From NCBI GenBank assembly GCA_017537495.1, contig JAFYKS010000436.1, positions 1 through 5,934 of the forward strand: a stretch of DNA of 5,934 bases. Reading direction: 5' to 3'. Below, piece by piece: positions 1-5,221 of the stretch. Source of the stretch: Bacillota bacterium. Its GTDB lineage: Bacteria; Bacillota; Clostridia; Peptostreptococcales; Anaerovoracaceae. Under the pieces are notes generated by a model. It was given only the letters and a program-made list of their open reading frames with translations, did no database searches and was not told the DNA's origin. Made by a program: the position numbers and the translations under genes. Each line of letters begins with the position of its first letter. Within the stretch, counting starts at the first letter, position 1.

Positions 1-48
1 CTCCAGCATTCTCTCAAAATCTCTTTCTTCGGACTGTCTGATAATCAT
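1..48 (-). CDS. Probable GNAT-family N-acetyltransferase, N-terminal 16 codons only (runs off the window)
   Basis: An ATG at 48-46 opens a frame that stays open to the window edge and encodes MIIRQSEERDFERMLE. The pattern of a short beta strand (MIIR), a polar turn and an acidic helix start (ERDFERML) is typical of the first strand and helix of GNAT acetyltransferases, which transfer acetyl from acetyl-CoA to amines. An AGGAGA ribosome binding site at 60-55, six bases before the ATG, supports the start. It follows the SGNH-like gene after 23 bases, so it is probably co-transcribed. The acetyl-CoA binding motif lies outside the window, so the family call rests on 16 residues only; that a gene starts here is more certain than what it is. 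Confidence 0.5.
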   Translation of the reverse strand, partial: MIIRQSEERDFERMLE

Positions 49-54
49 AGTGTT

Positions 55-60
55 TCTCCT
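55..60 (-). promoter_or_regulatory. Ribosome binding site of the truncated GNAT-like gene
   Basis: AGGAGA on the minus strand, six bases before the ATG at 48. It is the main evidence that a real gene starts at the left edge, as only 16 codons are visible. Confidence 0.65.
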
Positions 61-71
61 GTTGTGATGTC

Positions 72-1190
72 TTAGTTAAATGTAAAACTGTCGTTAATCA
101 TGGATGCACCGTAGAGGACGAGCACGTCCTGTCCGCCAAACTCGATAAACTGATCCAGCATGGAACTTTGCATGTAGCGGATGTCCACCAGGGTTACCTT
201 TGCGTAGTCTGCCAGGAACAGAGGTGCGATACTGCTGCCAAAGGAGTCTCTGAAGAGAATCAGTTCACGAGGTTCTTCTCCGGCTTCCTCAGCACGCTGA
301 GCAGCTGCCGGGTTTTCTACGGTAATCAGTGCTGCCGCACCGCCCAGGTAGAAGTCGTACGGGTCACGGCCGGTCAGCTTGTCAGGCTGATAAACCTCAA
401 CTTCTTTGTTCAGTTCGAAGTTGAATGCTTTGCAGCCATCGATTTCATCCCAGGTCAGGTACTTGATGGTTTCTGCCGGCAGAGGCAGTGCAGACTGACC
501 GTAGTACACGCCGTGGAAGTCCTCGGTGGCAGTGACAGTTTCGGTCATTTCACCAAGCTGTGATGCATACGGCAGGTCCATAATGGAACCGAAGACCTTC
601 ATTACATCCAGCAGTTCCTCCTGACGCCAGTGGCTGTCGGTCTTGTAGAAATCATCCAGTTCCATGTAATCGTACAGAGGAATCAGCTTGGCATAGCTCA
701 TGGCGCTGTGCAGGCTTGTAGCCATCCAGTTGGTATCAAAGGATGGATATCCGTTTTCATAAGACAGATAGTCCCCCTTGTCCGGAATGACGGAAACATA
801 GATGTTTTCGCAGTTTCCTTCCAGGAAGTTCTCATAGATTTCGCCGAACTTCTTCGCCGCATGGCTGACAGAGTTTGGATTGTATGGATAGAGGATTTTG
901 GCCACGTAGCCATCCACCTCATAAAGGTTGTTGTTGTCCTTTTTCTGGAACAGATTATATTCCGCCAGAGCCTTCAGGCTTCTCAGCTGATTACGCAGCG
1001 GGAACTGGTCCAGAGTGTAGTTTTCAAAATCACTCATAAAGGACCCGTTCATCACGTTTTCCACATTCAGCTGCGGCATCTGTGCCAGCTTTCTGCGCTC
1101 CGCATCAGAGATTTCAGAATCCGGCCATACCCAGCAGGCTGCGGTGATCACGAAGAAGATTACCGCAAGAACGATTAATTTTCTTTTCAT
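72..1190 (-). CDS. SGNH-type extracytoplasmic protein of the AlgX/AlgJ/DHHW group, partner of the MBOAT acyltransferase
   Basis: A 372-residue protein with one N-terminal hydrophobic segment (about residues 4-22) after MKRK, so it is probably anchored to the outer face of the membrane. A cysteine at 19 (ITAAC) is a poor lipobox because Thr is at -3 and Trp follows. The DQFPLRN segment at about 61-67 is of the kind seen in DHHW/AlgX-like proteins. TDSHWR at 184-189 supplies the Asp185-x-His187 pair and FRDSFGSS at 313-320 the candidate nucleophile Ser316, matching the Asp/His/Ser arrangement of AlgX and AlgJ. YLGG at 281-284 lies between these blocks. Known relatives place acetyl groups on exported polysaccharides using acyl groups supplied by an MBOAT protein. 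The gene starts 13 bases after the MBOAT stop, so the two are almost certainly co-translated partners. The glycan substrate cannot be read from the sequence. Confidence 0.85.
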   Translation of the reverse strand: MKRKLIVLAVIFFVITAACWVWPDSEISDAERRKLAQMPQLNVENVMNGSFMSDFENYTLDQFPLRNQLRSLKALAEYNLFQKKDNNNLYEVDGYVAKILYPYNPNSVSHAAKKFGEIYENFLEGNCENIYVSVIPDKGDYLSYENGYPSFDTNWMATSLHSAMSYAKLIPLYDYMELDDFYKTDSHWRQEELLDVMKVFGSIMDLPYASQLGEMTETVTATEDFHGVYYGQSALPLPAETIKYLTWDEIDGCKAFNFELNKEVEVYQPDKLTGRDPYDFYLGGAAALITVENPAAAQRAEEAGEEPRELILFRDSFGSSIAPLFLADYAKVTLVDIRYMQSSMLDQFIEFGGQDVLVLYGASMINDSFTFN

Positions 1191-1195
1191 ATCCG

Positions 1196-1206
1196 CACCC
1201 CCCTTA
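1196..1206 (-). promoter_or_regulatory. G-rich ribosome binding site overlapping the MBOAT stop codon
   Basis: On the minus strand the MBOAT stop TAA (1206-1204) runs directly into six Gs (1203-1198), giving TAAGGGGGG, followed by seven bases and the ATG at 1190. AAGGGG is an acceptable Shine-Dalgarno core. Its overlap with the upstream stop suggests that translation of the partner gene is linked to that of the acyltransferase. Confidence 0.5.
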
Positions 1207-2637
1207 GAATCTGAAGTACAGGAACGGATTGAAGGATCCGTCCACCAGGTAAGCAGTAACGAGAATCAGCAGGCCTGCCAGAATCAGCGGCTCAGCAAAA
1301 TCCATAACTTTCGCGTTTACGCTGTTCTGAATCTTTACGGCTGCGCGCTTCACCACCGGTGTGGCACCAATGAATGCGAAGATGAACAGCAGGCCGTAGC
1401 TTCTCAGGTAATAGCCGGTCAGCTGGCTCATCAGGTGTTCGCCGCCCAAACCAAACATACCGCCGATATACTGCATTGCCTGGCCCATGTCAGCCGCATT
1501 GAAGATAACCATGCTGACGATTACCAGCAGCAGCACATAAATATGGCTTACGAACGCAGGCGCTTTCGATAAGATTTTGCTCAGTGCGAACTTTTCCAGC
1601 AGCAGCAGTGTGCCGTGGTACAGACCCCAGATTACGAAATTCCAGGCTGCACCATGCCAGAGTCCGGTCAGACCCCAGACTACGAACAGATTGAGCACCC
1701 AGCGTCCGGTGGAAACACGGTTTCCGCCCAGCGGAATGTACACATATTCACGGAACCAGCCGCCCAGAGTCATGTGCCACCGGCGCCAGAACTCGGTAAT
1801 GCTCTTTGAAATGTATGGATAGTTAAAGTTTTCCGGGAAATGGAAGCCGAACATGCGGCCCAGGCCGATGGCCATGTCACTGTATCCGGAAAAGTCGAAG
1901 TAAATCTGCAGGGAGAATGCCACTGCGTACATCCAGTAGAAGACCACGGAACGCTGGTCCTCAGAAATGGCTCCGAACATGTTTACCAGCATACCCAGCT
2001 GATTAGCCAGGAATACCTTCTTGGACAGACCGATGACGAAGCGGAAGGCCCCTTCATAGAGACAGTCTGCGGTTACGGCACGTTTTGCCGGGTCCAGATG
2101 TTCTTCCACCTGAGAGTAGACCACGATAGGACCTGCTATCAGCTGTGGGAACAGGGACACGTACATAGCGAAGTTCACCAGACTCTTCTGCGGAACGATA
2201 CGGCCACGGTACACGTCGATGGTGTAGCTGAGAATCTGGAAGGTGTAGAAGCTGATACCGATTGGCAGAGCGATGCCCAGAGCAGTCACTTCCATGCCGG
2301 TCAGCGCCCCGAAGGACTCAACGAAGAAGTCCGCGTACTTGAACCAGCCCAGAAGGCCCAGTGAAATTGCCACAGACAGCCAGAAAGCAAGCTTGCCGAT
2401 CATCCCTTCCTTTGGAATCACCTGGCTCAGTGCCCATGCACTGACGATGGCAATACCAATCATAATCAGATATCGAGGCTCACCCCATCCATAGAAGAAC
2501 AGGCTGGCTGACAGCAGCACCAGGTTTCCCGCAAAGGTTGCCGTCCTGACGGCACCGTTTCTCCGGGTCAGTGCAAAATACAGGATCAGCACCACCGGAA
2601 GAAAATAATATAAAAATGGTATACTTGAGAATATCAT
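1204..2637 (-). CDS. MBOAT-family membrane-bound O-acyltransferase (AlgI/DltB type)
   Basis: A 477-residue polytopic membrane protein, a usual length for the family, with many hydrophobic spans from residue 5 to about 465. Diagnostic blocks in order: LPIGISFYTFQILSY (124-138), MYVSLFPQLIAGPIV (158-172), IYFDFSGYSDMAIGLGRMFG (245-264), EFWRRWHMTLGGWFREYVYI (282-301), GLWHGAAWNFVIWGLYHG (325-342), and a C-terminal NPFLYFRF. His328 in the GLWHG block corresponds to the conserved catalytic histidine; His288 and His341 are further conserved histidines. Family members move an acyl group, usually acetyl, from a cytoplasmic donor across the membrane to an extracytoplasmic acceptor. With the SGNH-like gene 13 bases downstream, a role in O-acylation of a surface glycan is likely; the DltB role in teichoic acid D-alanylation is less likely because no dltA, dltC or dltD is visible. 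The ATG at 2637 is preceded by AGAGGA eight bases upstream. Confidence 0.95.
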   Translation of the reverse strand: MIFSSIPFLYYFLPVVLILYFALTRRNGAVRTATFAGNLVLLSASLFFYGWGEPRYLIMIGIAIVSAWALSQVIPKEGMIGKLAFWLSVAISLGLLGWFKYADFFVESFGALTGMEVTALGIALPIGISFYTFQILSYTIDVYRGRIVPQKSLVNFAMYVSLFPQLIAGPIVVYSQVEEHLDPAKRAVTADCLYEGAFRFVIGLSKKVFLANQLGMLVNMFGAISEDQRSVVFYWMYAVAFSLQIYFDFSGYSDMAIGLGRMFGFHFPENFNYPYISKSITEFWRRWHMTLGGWFREYVYIPLGGNRVSTGRWVLNLFVVWGLTGLWHGAAWNFVIWGLYHGTLLLLEKFALSKILSKAPAFVSHIYVLLLVIVSMVIFNAADMGQAMQYIGGMFGLGGEHLMSQLTGYYLRSYGLLFIFAFIGATPVVKRAAVKIQNSVNAKVMDFAEPLILAGLLILVTAYLVDGSFNPFLYFRF

Positions 2638-2661
2638 CCAGTTTTTCCTCTTTATAGAACA

Positions 2662-2683
2662 GGGCGAACCTGCCGGTCCGCCC
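2662..2683 (-). terminator. GC-rich hairpin between the second lipoprotein and the MBOAT gene; weak terminator or attenuator
   Basis: On the minus strand GGGCGGACC, loop GGCA, GGTTCGCCC forms a nine-pair stem (eight Watson-Crick pairs and one G-T wobble) with a four-base loop. It lies in the 81-base gap, 35 bases after the lipoprotein stop and 24 bases before the MBOAT ATG. The following bases TGTTCTATAAAG are only moderately T-rich, so it lacks the uninterrupted U-run of a strong intrinsic terminator. It could cause partial termination or act as an RNA processing or stability element that separates expression of the upstream and downstream genes. Confidence 0.55.
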
Positions 2684-2718
2684 CATCTTTATTTACAGTA
2701 ATATCTTTCGCAGCAGGA

Positions 2719-3495
2719 TTATGCTCTTGCATCCAGACCGCCGCAAACTGCGCTGAACGCATCGATGATGTTTGCGGAAGTTACAGTGTCAGCATGTACG
2801 CTTCCTACCATCATCAGAACAACTACGTTGCCGCAGGAAGCTGCGGACAGGTCGTCTGCTTCTACGCAGATCCACTTTCTCTGGTCAATGCCGTTAACCA
2901 TTTCTTCCATAACGTCAGCTGCATCGCCGGTGCTCTTAGCTTTTACAACTACCAGAGAGTAAGCCTGGGAACCCATCATAGCTTCGGAAGCAGCAGCGGA
3001 TTCAATCTTGGAAGCGCTGGACAGACCAGTGAACATCTTCAGCATGTCTGCGTCGTTGATGTCGATTTCGATGGTACCCAGAGGCATTTCAGCCACAGGG
3101 AACTTTGCGTAAATCTGGTCGATGATTTCAGCAGGGGAACCGGTTGGAGCCTTTGCCGCTGGCTTTTCAGCAGGCTTGGAATCTTCCTTCTTATCAGCAG
3201 GCTTGGATTCTTCCTTCTTGTCTTCAGCCTTAGGTTCTTCCTTCTTTTCTTCTTCCTTTGCAGGTTCTTCTTTCTTTTCTGCTTCAGCTTCCGCATCTTC
3301 TTCTGCTTCGCCTTCTGCAGTTTCGCCTTCCGCTTCTGCTTCACCTTCAGCTTCTTCGCCTTCGGTTTCAGCATCCGCATTTACTTCTGTATTTACATCA
3401 GGAGTTTCACCTTCTGCATCGTCCTTGGAACCGCATGCAGTGAAACCGGTCATAACCATTGCCATTACCAGTAACAGTACTAAAAACTTCTTCAT
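2719..3495 (-). CDS. DUF4358-like lipoprotein with a long charged Glu/Ala-Lys/Glu spacer (second of two paralogs)
   Basis: A 258-residue lipoprotein. The signal peptide MKKFLVLLLVMAMVMTGFTA is followed by Cys21 (FTAC lipobox), the expected lipid-anchored residue. Residues 22-118 are a low-complexity spacer in three zones: acidic Glu/Ala/Gly-rich (about 24-72), Lys/Glu/Pro-rich with KKEEP at 74-78 and 84-88 (73-91), and a 9-residue tandem repeat DKKEESKPA/DKKEDSKPA (92-109) running into a Pro/Ala-rich stretch. The folded domain (about 119-255) has the look of clostridial DUF4358 domains (PAEIIDQIY, PLGTIEID, MFTGL, AYSLVVVK) and aligns without gaps to the upstream paralog at about 70% identity by hand count. 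The spacer could carry the domain away from the membrane through the wall. An AGGAG site lies 11 bases before the ATG, slightly long. No enzymatic motif is visible and the biochemical function is unknown. Confidence 0.85.
   Translation of the reverse strand: MKKFLVLLLVMAMVMTGFTACGSKDDAEGETPDVNTEVNADAETEGEEAEGEAEAEGETAEGEAEEDAEAEAEKKEEPAKEEEKKEEPKAEDKKEESKPADKKEDSKPAEKPAAKAPTGSPAEIIDQIYAKFPVAEMPLGTIEIDINDADMLKMFTGLSSASKIESAAASEAMMGSQAYSLVVVKAKSTGDAADVMEEMVNGIDQRKWICVEADDLSAASCGNVVVLMMVGSVHADTVTSANIIDAFSAVCGGLDARA
2848..2895 (-). repeat. Near-perfect 48-bp direct repeat, copy 2 (partner at 3677-3724)
   Basis: This segment matches 3677-3724 at 47 of 48 positions, including 39 identical bases in a row (2848-2886). 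It encodes NGIDQRKWICVEADDL in both lipoproteins, the most conserved part of the shared domain. It reflects gene duplication with strong conservation or later gene conversion. Confidence 0.9.
3167..3220 (-). repeat. 27-bp tandem repeat, two copies, inside the lipoprotein spacer
   Basis: 3167-3193 and 3194-3220 are adjacent 27-bp units that match at 25 of 27 positions. In frame they encode DKKEDSKPA and DKKEESKPA. Being a multiple of three, gain or loss of units would change spacer length without a frameshift. Confidence 0.9.
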
Positions 3496-3541
3496 TATTT
3501 TATGTTCTCCTCTTTACGATTATTCGTTCAGCTTTCGCTTA

Positions 3542-4084
3542 TTACTTTGTTTCGTTCAGGTCCAGAGCGCCTGCAACAGCTTCAAAACCGCCGATAATGC
3601 CTTCTGCAGTTACAACGTCTGCATGCTGGCTGCTTACCATCATCAGAACTACTACATCACCAGCAGCAGCTACTCTCAGGTCGTCTGCTTCTACGCAGAT
3701 CCACTTTCTCTGGTCGATGCCGTTCATCATTTCTTCAGCTACGGAAGCAGCATCAGCAGCATCCTTCACTCTTACAACAACCAGGGAGTATGCCTGTGCG
3801 CCCATCATGCTTTCGGAAGCAGCAGCAGAGTCAATCTTGTCTGCGCTGTCCAGACCGGTGAACATCTTTACTGCATCTGCATCTGCCAGATCGATTTCGA
3901 TAGTGCCCAGAGGCAGATCAGCTACAGGGTGCTGTTCATAGATCTTTTCGATGATTTCAGCAGGAGTGCCTTCTACGGAACCTGCTGCATTGCCGCCAGC
4001 TTCGCCTTCATTACCGGAACCGCAAGCGGTGAAACCAGTCATAATCAGTGCCATTACCATTAACAGTGTTAAAATCTTCTTCAT
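3542..4084 (-). CDS. DUF4358-like lipoprotein, short form (first of two paralogs)
   Basis: A 180-residue lipoprotein. The signal peptide MKKILTLLMVMALIMTGFTA ends at a FTAC lipobox with Cys21 as the predicted lipidated residue. A short Gly/Glu/Ala-rich spacer (22-39) leads to a single domain (about 40-174) resembling clostridial DUF4358 domains: PAEIIEKIY (41-49), PLGTIEID (58-65), KMFTGL (73-78), QAYSLVVV (97-104), NGIDQRKWICVEADDL (121-136) and VVVLMMV (144-150). It aligns without gaps to the domain of the next gene at about 70% identity by hand count. The gene starts 18 bases after the anti-sigma gene, with AGGAG eight bases before the ATG, so it belongs to the sigma/anti-sigma operon. I see no catalytic triad or metal site. 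It could be an accessory factor for surface glycan modification or a ligand for the anti-sigma sensor; both are inference. Confidence 0.85.
   Translation of the reverse strand: MKKILTLLMVMALIMTGFTACGSGNEGEAGGNAAGSVEGTPAEIIEKIYEQHPVADLPLGTIEIDLADADAVKMFTGLDSADKIDSAAASESMMGAQAYSLVVVRVKDAADAASVAEEMMNGIDQRKWICVEADDLRVAAAGDVVVLMMVSSQHADVVTAEGIIGGFEAVAGALDLNETK
3677..3724 (-). repeat. Near-perfect 48-bp direct repeat, copy 1 (partner at 2848-2895)
   Basis: The copies lie 829 bases apart and differ at one base (3716 against 2887). Because they sit at the same codons of the two paralogs, recombination between them would leave one in-frame hybrid lipoprotein: short-form N-terminus with the C-terminal end of the long-form gene. 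Confidence 0.9.
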
Positions 4085-4102
4085 TTTTCAGTCTCCTTTT
4101 TA

Positions 4103-4642
4103 TTATGCTTTTTCTCTGACGCCGGTAACTTCCCAGCATCCTGTTTCCTCGTTTTTTTCCAGAGTCACTTCCATAGTGATGGAATCCTCTGTTTTCACCT
4201 CTGCGGTGAAGTGTGTATCATCCTGGCTTACCATGGTAATTTCCATTGCCGCCAGGTCTGCTTCCGGTCCAAAGATGGCCGGTATCTGACTTTTCAGGAA
4301 TTCTTCCGGATCTGCTGCCGGATCATAAGCTGCCTGTCCCGGCATTCCTTCCGGCTCGCTGATGATACGGGCTGTATTACCCGGGCCTTCCATCGGCTGC
4401 TGATTCTGCCAGTCCGGCACAGCCACAACCATGATGGCCAGGCAGGCCGCTACAGAAGCCAGCTGCAGAATTCTGCCCTTCACCTGCTTCCGGTTTCCTG
4501 TTTTCTCCGCGGATTTCTGTACTGAAGCCTGCGGTGTTTCCGCAGCAGTCAGAATCCGTGCCTTCAGATCAGAGGGAGCCTTAATGCTCTGATACACTTT
4601 CGCAGCTTCTATGAAATTGTCATCGCTGAAATGATCCTTCAT
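4103..4642 (-). CDS. Probable anti-sigma factor, single-pass membrane protein
   Basis: A 179-residue protein with a cytoplasmic N-terminal part (1-57), one membrane span (about 58-76, ILQLASVAACLAIMVVAV) and an extracytoplasmic part of about 100 residues. Basic residues (RKQVKGR, 51-57) just before the span fit an N-in topology. The N-terminal segment YQSIKAPSDLKARILTAAE (17-35) resembles helices in small clostridial ECF anti-sigma proteins. There is no His-x3-Cys-x2-Cys zinc motif, so it is not a classical ZAS-type anti-sigma factor. The assignment rests mainly on position: its ATG is one base after the sigma factor stop, and its AGGAGG site (4657-4652) lies within the last sigma codons, so the two are probably translationally coupled. 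The outer domain (about 77-179), with an alternating pattern such as HFTAEVKTEDSITMEVTLEK near its end, may be a small beta-rich sensor. Pfam family not recognised. Confidence 0.7.
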   Translation of the reverse strand: MKDHFSDDNFIEAAKVYQSIKAPSDLKARILTAAETPQASVQKSAEKTGNRKQVKGRILQLASVAACLAIMVVAVPDWQNQQPMEGPGNTARIISEPEGMPGQAAYDPAADPEEFLKSQIPAIFGPEADLAAMEITMVSQDDTHFTAEVKTEDSITMEVTLEKNEETGCWEVTGVREKA

Positions 4643-4643
4643 T

Positions 4644-5153
4644 TCACGCTTCCTCCTCCATTTGTTTTTTCACCATTTCACGGCCTCGGGAAAGCCGCAT
4701 TTTTACGGCCGACTGGCCGATGCCCAGAATGCTGCCCACCTCTTCAATACTGAAACCTTCGAAGTAGTGAAGAATCAGCGGCTCGCGGTACTTTTCCCCC
4801 AAAGAAAGTACCACCTGCAGCACACCGGTTCCGTCGCTTTCTTCCGGCCCCGGAACGGACGGTTCTTCTCCCGTCTGCTCCAGCAGCTCCTCCAGCGGCG
4901 TGTACAGGCGCAGTTTCCGCTTTCTCAGCTGGTCTTTGCACTGATTGACAATGACTCTGCTGATCCAGGCTTTTTCCTGTGCCCTGTCCCCGAATTCCGG
5001 GACTTTACCGATTATTTTTATGAACATATCCTGCACAGCGTCTTCCGCATCGGCCCGGTTCAAAAGAACCGAATAAGCCAGACGGAATACCATGTCGCCA
5101 TAGTCATCATACAGCTGTGCAATTTGATCGGATTGGTTCCGGACTAGTTCCAT
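4644..5153 (-). CDS. ECF-type RNA polymerase sigma factor (sigma-70 family)
   Basis: A 169-residue protein with only regions 2 and 4, the ECF arrangement. Region 2 spans about 11-80: YGDMVFRLAYSVLLNRADAE and DAVQDMFIKI (18-47) for core polymerase binding, then KAWISRVIVNQCKDQLRKRK (61-80) for -10 recognition. A Pro/Glu/Gly-rich linker (about 85-110) leads to region 4 (about 113-164), where SIEEVGSILGIGQSAVKMRLSRGRE (135-159) is the helix-turn-helix that reads the -35 element. It directs polymerase to a small regulon and is probably held inactive by the product of the next gene. An AGGAGG site at 5164-5159, five bases before the ATG, supports the start. The closest named groups are SigW/SigV-like factors, but I cannot assign an ECF subgroup by eye. 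Its target promoters probably include its own. Confidence 0.95.
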   Translation of the reverse strand: MELVRNQSDQIAQLYDDYGDMVFRLAYSVLLNRADAEDAVQDMFIKIIGKVPEFGDRAQEKAWISRVIVNQCKDQLRKRKLRLYTPLEELLEQTGEEPSVPGPEESDGTGVLQVVLSLGEKYREPLILHYFEGFSIEEVGSILGIGQSAVKMRLSRGREMVKKQMEEEA

Positions 5154-5173
5154 TTTCCCCTCCTGTGAAATAT

Positions 5174-5200
5174 AACGAATGAAAAAACATTCCGGTCACA
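5174..5200 (-). promoter_or_regulatory. Candidate promoter of the sigma factor operon, possibly autoregulated
   Basis: On the minus strand TGTGACC (5200-5194), 16 bases, then CGTT (5177-5174) resembles ECF promoters of the SigW/SigM kind (TGAAAC, 16-base spacer, CGTA/CGTC) in spacing and in the CGT core, but the -35 lacks the usual AAC. The start would fall just before the ribosome binding site, giving a very short leader. A housekeeping promoter using the overlapping TATATT (5172-5167) is the alternative, though I see no good -35 for it. Confidence 0.35.
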
Positions 5201-5221
5201 TTATTTTAAAATTATTTTAAA
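5200..5221. repeat. Perfect 11-bp AT-only tandem repeat overlapping the hydrolase stop
   Basis: ATTATTTTAAA occurs at 5200-5210 and again at 5211-5221. The unit is close to one helical turn, and the array lies directly upstream of the candidate -35 element, as expected for an UP element bound by the polymerase alpha subunits. The second unit contains the TAA stop of the hydrolase. Confidence 0.85.

Noticed and set aside
1134..1136. Cys19 of the SGNH-like protein as a lipoprotein anchor
   Set aside because: Thr at -3 and Trp just after the Cys do not fit a good lipobox; an uncleaved signal anchor is more likely.
630..1178. A 182-codon plus-strand frame opposite the SGNH-like gene
   Set aside because: The opposite strand carries a clear family match with correct spacing and a ribosome binding site; this frame has no recognisable motif.
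1840..2364. A 174-codon plus-strand frame opposite the MBOAT gene
   Set aside because: It is a shadow of the strongly supported MBOAT coding sequence, with a His/Gln/Val-rich product unlike a folded family.
2480..2686. A 68-codon minus-strand frame overlapping the MBOAT start and the intergenic hairpin
   Set aside because: It is out of frame with the MBOAT gene, starts inside the hairpin region, has no convincing ribosome binding site and encodes nothing recognisable.
3496..3541. An ECF-like promoter between the two lipoprotein genes (TGAAC followed by CGTAA)
   Set aside because: The two boxes are only about seven bases apart, far short of the 16-17 needed.
3122..4063. A 313-codon open frame on the plus strand running opposite both lipoprotein genes
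   Set aside because: Its Ser/Phe/Ala-rich repetitive product is the reverse reading of Glu-, Lys- and Ala-rich codons, which rarely give stops in antisense. It spans both genes and their gap and shows no recognisable domain.
5200..5221. The AT repeat as an intrinsic terminator for the hydrolase
   Set aside because: The self-complementary stretch contains only A-T pairs and no GC stem, so it would make a very weak hairpin.
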